From Akkermansiaceae bacterium (lineage in GTDB: Bacteria > Verrucomicrobiota > Verrucomicrobiia > Verrucomicrobiales > Akkermansiaceae), in assembly GCA_029288115.1 (NCBI GenBank), contig JARFPV010000021.1:1-11250 (forward strand): a DNA stretch of 11,250 nucleotides, given 5' to 3'. The position numbers and the translations under genes are program-made. Positions 1-6,582 of this stretch are shown piece after piece (positions within the stretch are counted from its first letter, which is position 1; the number at the start of each line of letters is the position of its first letter). Under the pieces are notes generated by a model, which was given only the letters and a program-made list of their open reading frames with translations, had not been told where the DNA came from and searched no databases.

Positions 1-1944
1 TCGGCATACTGCACGATCGCATTGGTGCGCACCCCCGCCTTCACCTTCCCGGGCCAGCGCGCCAAGGACATTGTTCGCCTTGAGGCAGATGACGCCAGCC
101 ATGATCTGGTGTTTGAGCCGACCATTCGACCTGCCGTTGAAAGCATTCGTGCTGCTGTGAAGCTCCCCGGTTATCTGCAACGTGAGGATATCGATGCTGA
201 TCTACGATCCGGGTTCATGACAGTTCTCGAAGGCAGCGAAGTAAGAATACGTGCGACAGCCAGCCGAGCCCTGCTCAAGGCAAACGCTGAAGTGCAATTG
301 TTACCCAAGGAGGAAAACCAATCAGACACACCTGAGGCTGAAGACAAAACACAGTCAGAAAAAATCGCGAAAGCACCCGTCACTGAAAAACTCAGAGTCA
401 AAGTTGACGGCAGAAAAATCAGCACCTCCCCCATCGACATCTCTTCTCATTCACTCGTCATCCCGCTGCACTGGACAGACATACACGGACTCAAGGCCGA
501 CTCCCCCATTAAATTGCGTATCGAAACAACCAAGGACCAGGCACCCACCACATACATCCAGGGAGTTGACCGGCAGCATATTATGCTCGCCGAGGAGACA
601 CTCAATTTCGAAGTCCTCGCCGAAGACGATTTCGGACTCAAGGCATGCGGCATTTCCTGGCAAGGAGAGTTCACCAAACCAACTGGAGGTGACCCGGCCA
701 AAGGAGAAGTCACCATCGAACAAGGCAGCCCAAACCGGACAACCTTTAATCTTCCTTGGAGATTCTCGCCACAAAACCACGAAATCTCACCACAAAAAAT
801 CCTACTCAGGTCATGGACCGAAGACTATCGCCCTGGACGTGGCCGAGTTTATTCAGAACCAATCATTCTCTACATCCTGACTCGTGACGAGCACGCTCAA
901 GTGCTGAAAAACGAATTCGACCGTGCCATTGGTGAGCTTGAAGACATTGCCCGGAAAGAGCAAAACCTCAATGACGAGACCCAACGTCTTAACAAGAAAG
1001 ACGCCAATGAACTCCAAACAGAAGAATTCAGGAAAAAACTCCAGGACCAACAAGACGGCGAGCGCGAAAACAAAGAGCGCATGCAGGATCTAAGCAAAAA
1101 GATGGAGAAACTCTTTAAGGATGCGGTGCGCAATGGCGAAATCGACAAAGATGCACTTAAAAAAATGTCCGATGCTCTCAAATCCATGAAAGAGCTATCT
1201 GAACAGGATCTGCCAAAGGTGGAGAAAAAACTTCAGGACGCTCAAAGCCAGCGCAACACGCCTGAGAAATCCAAAAAAGACCTCAACGAGGCGATCGAGG
1301 AACAGAAAAAGGCGATTGAGAAAATGAAACAGGCGCTCAAAAACGCCAACGAAGCCAACCAAAACTTCGAGGCAAGCACATTCATCAATCGCCTGAAACG
1401 TGCAGCCAGTGAAGAAGACGGGATCGCATCCGCATTTATCGGCATGATCGATAAAGTGATTGGCCGAGATGTCCAAGACCTCGACCCAGTCGAACAACGC
1501 GCGATCAAAGGAGCATCCGATCAGCAACGCCAAACAGCTGCCGATGTTCGCTGGATCCAAGAAGACCTCGACCACTATCACACACGCACCCAGAAAGAAG
1601 TACACAAAAAGATTGTCGATTCCATGCGCGACTCACGGATCGATGAAGCGATGGAGCTACTGGCAGTCAGTGTCTCTGGTAACATTTCTTACACCTCCGT
1701 TGCCCAATCCAAAAAATGGGCTGCACAGCTCAGAACGTGGGCCAAACTGCTCGAAGGCTCCAAGAATGGTGGCGGCGGTGGAGGTGGCGGCGGCGGCGGT
1801 GGCGGCCAGGAAGACAAGGACTTCGAATTCATGCTCAAGGTCATGCGCATGATTCAAAAAGAGCAGGATATCCGCTCACGCACGCGCGCACTCGAAGACT
1901 TCAGAAGGACATTCACACCAAAAACTGAAACTCCTGCACCGTAG
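1..1944 (+). CDS. DUF4175-like large coiled-coil envelope protein, 3-prime part (start lies outside the window)
   Basis: The frame is open from the first base to the TAG at 1942-1944, giving 647 visible residues; the N-terminus, where a membrane anchor would be expected, is missing. The first third (bases 1-870) is beta-rich and Ig-like, with an acidic EDDFGLK motif near 616-639 that I associate with planctomycete and verrucomicrobial DUF4175-like proteins. Bases about 880-1380 encode a highly charged Lys/Glu/Gln coiled coil, followed by a helical segment to about 1750, a run of 13 glycines (1768-1806) and a conserved-looking helical tail with MLKVMRMIQKEQDIRSRTRA. In related clusters such proteins sit downstream of MoxR ATPase, DUF58 and vWA (Bat-type) genes; those would lie upstream and are not visible here. 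The molecular function is unknown; a periplasmic or membrane-associated scaffold is inference. The coding call is secure, the family assignment moderate. Confidence 0.85.
   Translation, partial: SAYCTIALVRTPAFTFPGQRAKDIVRLEADDASHDLVFEPTIRPAVESIRAAVKLPGYLQREDIDADLRSGFMTVLEGSEVRIRATASRALLKANAEVQLLPKEENQSDTPEAEDKTQSEKIAKAPVTEKLRVKVDGRKISTSPIDISSHSLVIPLHWTDIHGLKADSPIKLRIETTKDQAPTTYIQGVDRQHIMLAEETLNFEVLAEDDFGLKACGISWQGEFTKPTGGDPAKGEVTIEQGSPNRTTFNLPWRFSPQNHEISPQKILLRSWTEDYRPGRGRVYSEPIILYILTRDEHAQVLKNEFDRAIGELEDIARKEQNLNDETQRLNKKDANELQTEEFRKKLQDQQDGERENKERMQDLSKKMEKLFKDAVRNGEIDKDALKKMSDALKSMKELSEQDLPKVEKKLQDAQSQRNTPEKSKKDLNEAIEEQKKAIEKMKQALKNANEANQNFEASTFINRLKRAASEEDGIASAFIGMIDKVIGRDVQDLDPVEQRAIKGASDQQRQTAADVRWIQEDLDHYHTRTQKEVHKKIVDSMRDSRIDEAMELLAVSVSGNISYTSVAQSKKWAAQLRTWAKLLEGSKNGGGGGGGGGGGGGQEDKDFEFMLKVMRMIQKEQDIRSRTRALEDFRRTFTPKTETPAP
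1768..1806 (+). repeat. Polyglycine tract (13 GGN codons)
   Basis: Thirteen consecutive glycine codons (mostly GGC and GGT, one GGA) lie in the upstream large protein between its helical region and its conserved C-terminal helix. It probably acts as a flexible linker. The GGN trinucleotide array is prone to length change by slippage, so copy number may vary among strains; loss or gain of whole codons would keep the frame. Confidence 0.9.
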
Positions 1945-1988
1945 CATTTTCAAAAAGGTCGATCAGTAATCTCTAACCAAACAATACC

Positions 1989-2363
1989 ATGAAAAAAACA
2001 ATCATAACCCTGCTTTGCTCTGCATTCGCATTGGCCTCTGCCTTGGGTGACCCCAATGCGGACAAACCAAAGACAGCTCCAACCAAAGAGGAAATTGCGG
2101 AAAAAGTCAAAAAGCATAACGAGGGAGCAAAGAAGCTCGGCAACGAGCAAGACGACCTTTCAGCGGACGTTCAGGATCTCTATGAAGAACAGACCGATGC
2201 CAATGTAAAAAAATTGCTCAGAGAGGTTGAAATAATCATGGCCGATGCCACCGACCGACTCGAAATATCCAAAACGGATGGCACCACGATCGCTATTCAA
2301 ACCGAAGTGATCGAAAAAATCTTTGAAGCAGCCAAAAAGAAACAACAAAGCGGTGGCGGATGA
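1989..2363 (+). CDS. Small secreted helical protein, possibly the N-terminal part of a UGA-interrupted gene
   Basis: This 124-residue product starts with a classical signal peptide (MKK, hydrophobic ITLLCSAFALASALG, likely cleavage near residue 20). Charged amphipathic helices follow: residues 33-56 (Lys/Glu-rich), then QDDLSADVQDLYEEQTD and a helix through EVIEKIFEAAKKKQQ. It ends in SGGG immediately before TGA at 2361-2363. The gene lies 44 bp after the DUF4175-like gene and looks co-transcribed. The leader (CCAAACAATACC before ATG) has no Shine-Dalgarno sequence. The frame continues without another stop from just after this TGA into the next listed ORF, so the two may be halves of one protein whose glycine-rich linker is broken by the stop. 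I do not recognise a named family; an exported accessory to the neighbouring DUF4175-like protein is inferred from position only. Confidence 0.8.
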   Translation: MKKTIITLLCSAFALASALGDPNADKPKTAPTKEEIAEKVKKHNEGAKKLGNEQDDLSADVQDLYEEQTDANVKKLLREVEIIMADATDRLEISKTDGTTIAIQTEVIEKIFEAAKKKQQSGGG

Positions 2364-2377
2364 AAGAATAGCCAAAA

Positions 2378-2396
2378 AAGCATGGGTTCCATGCTT
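2378..2396 (+). promoter_or_regulatory. Perfect 8-bp hairpin occluding the ATG at 2382
   Basis: AAGCATGG (2378-2385) is the exact reverse complement of CCATGCTT (2389-2396) with a GTT loop between them. The ATG at 2382-2384 is inside the left arm, and the stem begins 14 bases after the UGA at 2361-2363. It could hinder initiation at this ATG, or could stall ribosomes near the UGA; both roles are inference. There is no following T-tract, so it is not an intrinsic terminator. Confidence 0.45.
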
Positions 2397-2687
2397 GAAA
2401 TGATGAAGCGCATGATGGACGGCGGCAAGGATGCCGGCGAAGGTCAGGGCGAAGGCGAGGGCGAAGGCAAAGGTAAGGGCAAAGGCGCTGGAGAAGGCGG
2501 CGGCGGAGGTGACGGCAATGGTGGTAACGGCGGCAAAACCGGTGACCCCGACAATACCGCTGAAAACAGCGAGCGACGCGTTCCTAAAAACTCCGGAACA
2601 GCCGGATCGTCATTACCCCGTGAGTTCCATAAAGCCATGGATGCCTATAACAAGGGCGCCTCCGAAAAGGCAAAAAACTCCAAGTAG
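2382..2687 (+). CDS. Gly/Glu/Lys-rich low-complexity protein, possibly the C-terminal part of the preceding gene
   Basis: This ORF has the same reading frame as the preceding secreted protein and is separated from it by one TGA and six sense codons. The 101-residue product begins with a methionine-rich helix (MGSMLEMMKRMMDGG), continues through a Gly-Glu then Gly-Lys dipeptide run and a polyglycine/asparagine stretch, and ends with a conserved-looking tail (RRVPKNSGTAGSSLPREF, then HKAMDAYNKG). It has no signal peptide of its own, no Shine-Dalgarno sequence before the ATG, and that ATG lies inside a predicted 8-bp hairpin. All this fits better as the C-terminal half of an exported protein than as an independent cytoplasmic one. 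Alternatives are a separately initiated gene using termination-reinitiation, a decayed gene, or a sequencing error in the TGA. Confidence 0.6.
   Translation: MGSMLEMMKRMMDGGKDAGEGQGEGEGEGKGKGKGAGEGGGGGDGNGGNGGKTGDPDNTAENSERRVPKNSGTAGSSLPREFHKAMDAYNKGASEKAKNSK
2436..2534 (+). repeat. Gly-Glu / Gly-Lys / polyglycine low-complexity coding repeat
   Basis: From 2436 the coding sequence alternates GGN with GAR, CAG or AAR codons (Gly-Glu-Gly-Gln, then Gly-Glu, then Gly-Lys repeats) and ends in a Gly/Asp/Asn run. The result is an acidic-then-basic flexible linker between the methionine-rich helix and the C-terminal tail. The imperfect hexanucleotide periodicity is a probable site of expansion or contraction in units of two residues. 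Confidence 0.85.
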
Positions 2688-2727
2688 TCCAAACTCAGCA
2701 CCGTTTCAGAACCAGTCAAACTCACCT

Positions 2728-3729
2728 ATGAGAATTCGCTTACATCAGTTTCCACTCATTATTGTCGGGCTCGGACTTACTTTGCCCTCAATCGTGCATT
2801 CCCAGTCACTGCCACGCAGACAGAATGATGTTATTCCAGCTCAAGTCGAAACTATGTATACCAAAGGCCTTCGATACCTCTCGAACTCGCAGGATGGCGA
2901 AGGCGGCTGGGGAGGAGGAAGCGGTGCAAGACCCGGCGTGGTCGGCCTGTGTACACTGGCATTCCTCGCCCATGGTGAAGATCCAAACCATGGACCACAT
3001 GCACAAAAAATCCGTAAATCAATTGGCTTCCTGATCGGAAAACAAAATGCGGAGGGTTACATGGGCCCTCAAATGTATGATCACGGGTTCGCCACTCTGG
3101 CATTGGCCGAGTGCTATGGCATGGTCGATGACAAACGCATCGCGCCCGCTCTTAAAAAAGCTGTCGCTCTGATCGTGAAAGCCCAGAAAATCAACTCACG
3201 CGGAGCATGGCGCTATACCCCGGAAACCACCCATGCCGATACCACGGTCTCAGGATGCCAAATCGTCGCCCTGCTTGCCGCCCGCAACGCCGGAATACCG
3301 GTCGATGATAAAGTCATCGATAAAGGTCTCGCCTATATGAAAAGCTGCCGCAGTTCCACTGGTGGCTACGGATACACAAGCAAAAGCAGTGGCCGAGTCA
3401 CCCTCACCGCCATTGGTTCGCTCTGTTATTCGTTGGCAAAACGCAAGGATGAAACTGGATTTGCGAAGTCCACCGAATTCCTGAAGAAAAACATCCGCGC
3501 CCAAGACGGCACTTATCCGTTTTATTTCCGCTACTATATGTCCCAGGCACTTTTTCAGGCCGATGAGGAACTCTGGCAAGCATGGAACAAAGACAACATT
3601 CGCCTACTCTCTGCCACCCAGCTCCCCGATGGCTCATGGGCTGGCAATCACGGCAATGCTTTCAGCACGTCTGGCGCCCTGCTTTCACTCGCCCTCAATT
3701 ACCGCTTCCTCCCAATCTACGAAAAATGA
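2728..3729 (+). CDS. Secreted prenyltransferase/squalene-cyclase-fold repeat protein
   Basis: The start at 2728 was chosen because it gives a signal peptide (MRIRLHQF, then hydrophobic PLIIVGLGLTLPSIVHS, cleavage near residue 25) and leaves 40 bp after the preceding gene; the frame is open further upstream but only through antisense-like low-complexity sequence. The 333-residue protein shows repeated Gly/Trp-rich turns followed by helices, as in alpha-alpha barrel prenyltransferase/squalene oxidase repeats: QDGEGGWGGG (55-64), QNAEGYMGP (106-114), RGAWRYTP (158-165), TGGYGYTS (211-218), QDGTYPF (259-265) and PDGSWAG (300-306). HADTTVSGCQ (169-178) occupies the region of the conserved D-T-x-V-x-G motif of this family. 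The DxDD acid motif of class II cyclases is not seen, so terpene cyclisation is not supported. It acts outside the cytoplasm. The stop overlaps the next start (ATGA), implying translational coupling. Confidence 0.92.
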   Translation: MRIRLHQFPLIIVGLGLTLPSIVHSQSLPRRQNDVIPAQVETMYTKGLRYLSNSQDGEGGWGGGSGARPGVVGLCTLAFLAHGEDPNHGPHAQKIRKSIGFLIGKQNAEGYMGPQMYDHGFATLALAECYGMVDDKRIAPALKKAVALIVKAQKINSRGAWRYTPETTHADTTVSGCQIVALLAARNAGIPVDDKVIDKGLAYMKSCRSSTGGYGYTSKSSGRVTLTAIGSLCYSLAKRKDETGFAKSTEFLKKNIRAQDGTYPFYFRYYMSQALFQADEELWQAWNKDNIRLLSATQLPDGSWAGNHGNAFSTSGALLSLALNYRFLPIYEK

Positions 3730-5222
3730 ATCAACTTATCACTTCAAGCATCTGCCTGACCCTAACTCTCGCAGTCCATGCTGAACCCGAAAAAAATACA
3801 CGCGGACTGGATTTACTGCGGTTTAACGAGAAAGCTAACAGCGACACCCTTCACGGAAAATTTGTCTCCTTCGCGAAATCAGGAAATCTAATATTCAAAA
3901 GTTCAGAGGCCGTCGAACCCACCACCTTTTCTACTGAAAAACTGCACCGTATCACCCTGGGAAACGGCAGGGCTACCCAAGCGCTCACACCTACTTCATC
4001 AATCACGCTCATCAACGGTGACATTATCCCCGGCAAGATTACCGGCGCCGATAACAAGGGCGTGACAATGGACACAGAACATCTTGGGCAGCTCACCTTT
4101 GCCGCAGATACCATCTCAAGAATCTCCCCTACCCCACATGGAGGCAAGTTGATTTACTACGGACCCATCAATACCGATGGCTGGAAAACCATTGGTCCGC
4201 CTGACAAAAAAGAAAACAAGGAAGGCGATGTGGCCGAGCTAAAAAAAGAGGACAAGCAAGACAAAGAGGATGATAAACTAACGGATTGGAAATTCATCGC
4301 TGGTGCGTGGTATGCCGGAACTGGCAAGGAGCGCTATCTTGTTAGGGAGAACGCACTACCCGACACCTGTAAGGTGAAGTTTAAAATCGGATGGCGCGGC
4401 TCCCTCTACTGCAACATTGGTATTCATGCTGACCTCGCCCCGCCAGAATACAACGGCAAGGAAAGTGTCACACCTAACATGGCCAGCACCCTTGGCCAAA
4501 GCTACGTGATCAGCCTGTCCTCTCACAGCGCATCACTCTACTCCTGCACATTCGACAAAGACGGTAAACCTCTTTCATCCCGGAGCGAGAATACTCACAT
4601 CAGCACTGGCTTATCGAAAAACCAGGAAGCCGAGATCGAACTCCGGATCGATCGTCCGAACAAGACACTCATGCTCTACATCAACGACAGCTTTAAGACC
4701 AAGTGGAACCTCGGAGAAAGCTACATCGCTCCAGGAAGCGCAATTGCATTCAAGAACCTCCGTTACAACAATTCCCAAATGCGTGTCAGCGACCTACTGA
4801 TCACAAAGTGGAACGGTATGCGTGATTCCGCCATGAGCATGCAAAGCGAAGAACATGATGTCATCCTCCTGACCAATGGAGTGGACCGGTTTTCCGGCAC
4901 ATTCAAACACATCAAAGATGGTAAGATTTTCTTCCGTGGCACCTTCGACAATGATCTGGCAATCCCCACCGGATCCGTTCAGGAAATCCGACTAGCCTCT
5001 GGCAAACTACGAAAAATCCCTGAAGACAAAGAGGACAATTCCGTCTATTTTCACTTCCAGCCATTCGGCAGAATTTCAGGAATACCTGCTGCCGACGTAA
5101 AAGGCAGAACAAAAATCCACTCTGACATCGTTGGTGACGTGAGTCTCGATATGAAATACGTCGGTATCATCGATTTTTCCCGACAAAACAACCTTCTAGA
5201 TTTCTGGGATGACAATTTCTAA
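3726..5222 (+). CDS. Secreted NGD-repeat / LamG-like protein, paralogue 1 of 3
   Basis: The start at 3726 overlaps the preceding stop as ATGA and yields a signal peptide (MNQLITSSICLTLTLAVHA, cleavage near residue 19); 498 residues. Two small beta repeats come first: about 30-80 (with DTLHGKFVSF) and 93-133 (ITLINGDIIPGKITG). A charged Lys/Glu/Asp linker at about 160-186, absent from the other two paralogues, leads into a LamG/concanavalin-like domain at about 187-362, with ELRIDRPNKTLMLYINDS (305-322) as the characteristic strand pair and a closing KWNG (361-364). Two more repeats follow at about 378-423 (ILLTNGVDRFSGTF) and 438-484. I do not recognise a named family. The fold suggests binding of a polysaccharide or protein outside the cytoplasm, but no catalytic residues can be assigned. 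Its end overlaps the next gene by 14 bp. Confidence 0.9.
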   Translation: MNQLITSSICLTLTLAVHAEPEKNTRGLDLLRFNEKANSDTLHGKFVSFAKSGNLIFKSSEAVEPTTFSTEKLHRITLGNGRATQALTPTSSITLINGDIIPGKITGADNKGVTMDTEHLGQLTFAADTISRISPTPHGGKLIYYGPINTDGWKTIGPPDKKENKEGDVAELKKEDKQDKEDDKLTDWKFIAGAWYAGTGKERYLVRENALPDTCKVKFKIGWRGSLYCNIGIHADLAPPEYNGKESVTPNMASTLGQSYVISLSSHSASLYSCTFDKDGKPLSSRSENTHISTGLSKNQEAEIELRIDRPNKTLMLYINDSFKTKWNLGESYIAPGSAIAFKNLRYNNSQMRVSDLLITKWNGMRDSAMSMQSEEHDVILLTNGVDRFSGTFKHIKDGKIFFRGTFDNDLAIPTGSVQEIRLASGKLRKIPEDKEDNSVYFHFQPFGRISGIPAADVKGRTKIHSDIVGDVSLDMKYVGIIDFSRQNNLLDFWDDNF

Positions 5223-6528
5223 ACACTACACGATTTCTTTGTTAGCTGTTATTGCTTCATGCTCTACCCAGCTATTCGGGGCAACAACCATTGAGCTGAA
5301 AAACGGAGATACCCTCTCTGGAAAAGTCAGCACATTCAATGAGGGCTCGCTTACCTTGGTGTCGCCTGTAGCTAGCGAACCGCTTCAGATCAACGGTAAA
5401 GCCATCCAACGCATTCTCTTTAACAAGCAGCCCGAAGCACCAAAACTACACAGCGAGAAGTTGACACTCGTTAACGGCGACACAATCCCCTGTCGGGTTC
5501 TGTCTCTTGATGCTAAACAGCTTAAATTTGCCACACATTACGCAGGCGATTTCACCATCGAGCGTGAACTCATCAGTAACATTCAGTTTGGCATCGATAA
5601 CCAGCGAGTGATATACAACGGCAAAGACGAAATCAGCAAATGGTCGACGACCGGCTCTTGGGCGAAGCCCGATAAGGATACTTTCACCAGCAAAGGTTCA
5701 GGAACAATTTCTCGCAAGCTCGAGCTTCCGGAAAATCTACGTATCAGTTACACTCTTATCTGGAGATCATCACCCAATTTTGTGTTCCGTTTCTGCGGTG
5801 AAAAAAGTTCCGCCACCACCAGACAGGACACCTACGAATACACCTTCAACAGGGCAGGAATGCAGATCAGAAGATACCAGGGAAACAACAACATCGCTGC
5901 CCCTTTGGTAAACATCCCACTCAAGCCAGAAGACTACAATGGCCGCAGCATCAATCTTGATTTCCACATCAATCGTAAGGATGGCAACATCACCCTGTTT
6001 GTTGACAGTAAAAAAATTGGCACATGGCCCGATCAGTTCGATATTTCCAAGGGGAATTACATCATCTTCAACAACCGTAGCAGTAAAAACCAAATCACCA
6101 TCAAAAACATCCTTATTTCAGATCTGAACGACGGCTCCCTGCCCCGGTATCATCAGACTTTGCAAAAGGCAAAAGCCGACACCTTCCTCGATAGCGACGG
6201 AAATATCCGCTCTGGAAATATTCTCAATATCACCACAGCGGAATCCAAGAAACGCACTATGGTCATGGAAGAGGAGTTCAACACCAAACCATTCAGCGTT
6301 CCAGAACACCGGATCAGTTCGATGCGTTTTTCACACAAGGATGACCCACCACAATTCCCCAAACCCGACTTTAATGCCATCCTCCATCATAATGGGCAAA
6401 TCCAGCTTTCAAACCCAGAATTTCTCGATGGGTTCGTAGCGGCCGAGCACCCTATTCTCGGCAAGTGTAAAATTGATATCAAAGCCCTTTCTCAGCTTCG
6501 CAAACACTCCTCTGAAAAATCAGAATAA
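5209..6528 (+). CDS. Secreted NGD-repeat / LamG-like protein, paralogue 2 of 3 (possible lipoprotein)
   Basis: The 439-residue product starts within the end of paralogue 1 (14-bp overlap, different frame), so translation is probably coupled. The N-terminus MTISKHYTISLLAVIASC has a possible lipobox (IASC, Cys18); a signal peptidase I site near FGA (23-25) is the alternative. Repeat 1 (28-72) has IELKNGDTLSGKV and repeat 2 (84-127) has LTLVNGDTIPCRV with THYAGDFTI. The central jelly-roll-like domain spans about 139-305, with INLDFHINRKDGNITLFVDS (248-267) matching the strand pair of the other two paralogues. The C-terminal part (about 325-430) has weaker repeat-like segments, including HHNGQIQLSN. 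Order and spacing match both neighbours, so common descent by tandem duplication is clear in outline although sequence identity looks low. Function is unknown; an extracytoplasmic ligand-binding role is inferred from the fold. Confidence 0.9.
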   Translation: MTISKHYTISLLAVIASCSTQLFGATTIELKNGDTLSGKVSTFNEGSLTLVSPVASEPLQINGKAIQRILFNKQPEAPKLHSEKLTLVNGDTIPCRVLSLDAKQLKFATHYAGDFTIERELISNIQFGIDNQRVIYNGKDEISKWSTTGSWAKPDKDTFTSKGSGTISRKLELPENLRISYTLIWRSSPNFVFRFCGEKSSATTRQDTYEYTFNRAGMQIRRYQGNNNIAAPLVNIPLKPEDYNGRSINLDFHINRKDGNITLFVDSKKIGTWPDQFDISKGNYIIFNNRSSKNQITIKNILISDLNDGSLPRYHQTLQKAKADTFLDSDGNIRSGNILNITTAESKKRTMVMEEEFNTKPFSVPEHRISSMRFSHKDDPPQFPKPDFNAILHHNGQIQLSNPEFLDGFVAAEHPILGKCKIDIKALSQLRKHSSEKSE

Positions 6529-6582
6529 TAGAAGCAAGCCTTCCAACGACCAATACAACACCTAACAATAGTAGTCCATCTC

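Noticed and set aside
171..1857. Several long antisense and alternative-frame ORFs within the DUF4175-like gene
   Set aside because: They are shadows of the coding frame, with biased composition and no recognisable domain, signal peptide or plausible start.
2361..2363. UGA as a selenocysteine codon
   Set aside because: It falls in a Gly-rich linker with no redox context, and the downstream hairpin does not show a recognisable SECIS loop; a nonsense change or gene fission is simpler.
2431..2727. N-terminal extension of the prenyltransferase-fold ORF (open frame back to 2431)
   Set aside because: The extension is an out-of-frame reading of the Gly/Glu/Lys repeat (Ala/Lys-rich) and would bury the clear signal peptide that starts at 2728.
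3582..3725. N-terminal extension of the first LamG-like paralogue
   Set aside because: It lies wholly within the preceding gene in another frame; the ATGA-coupled start at 3726 gives a proper signal peptide.
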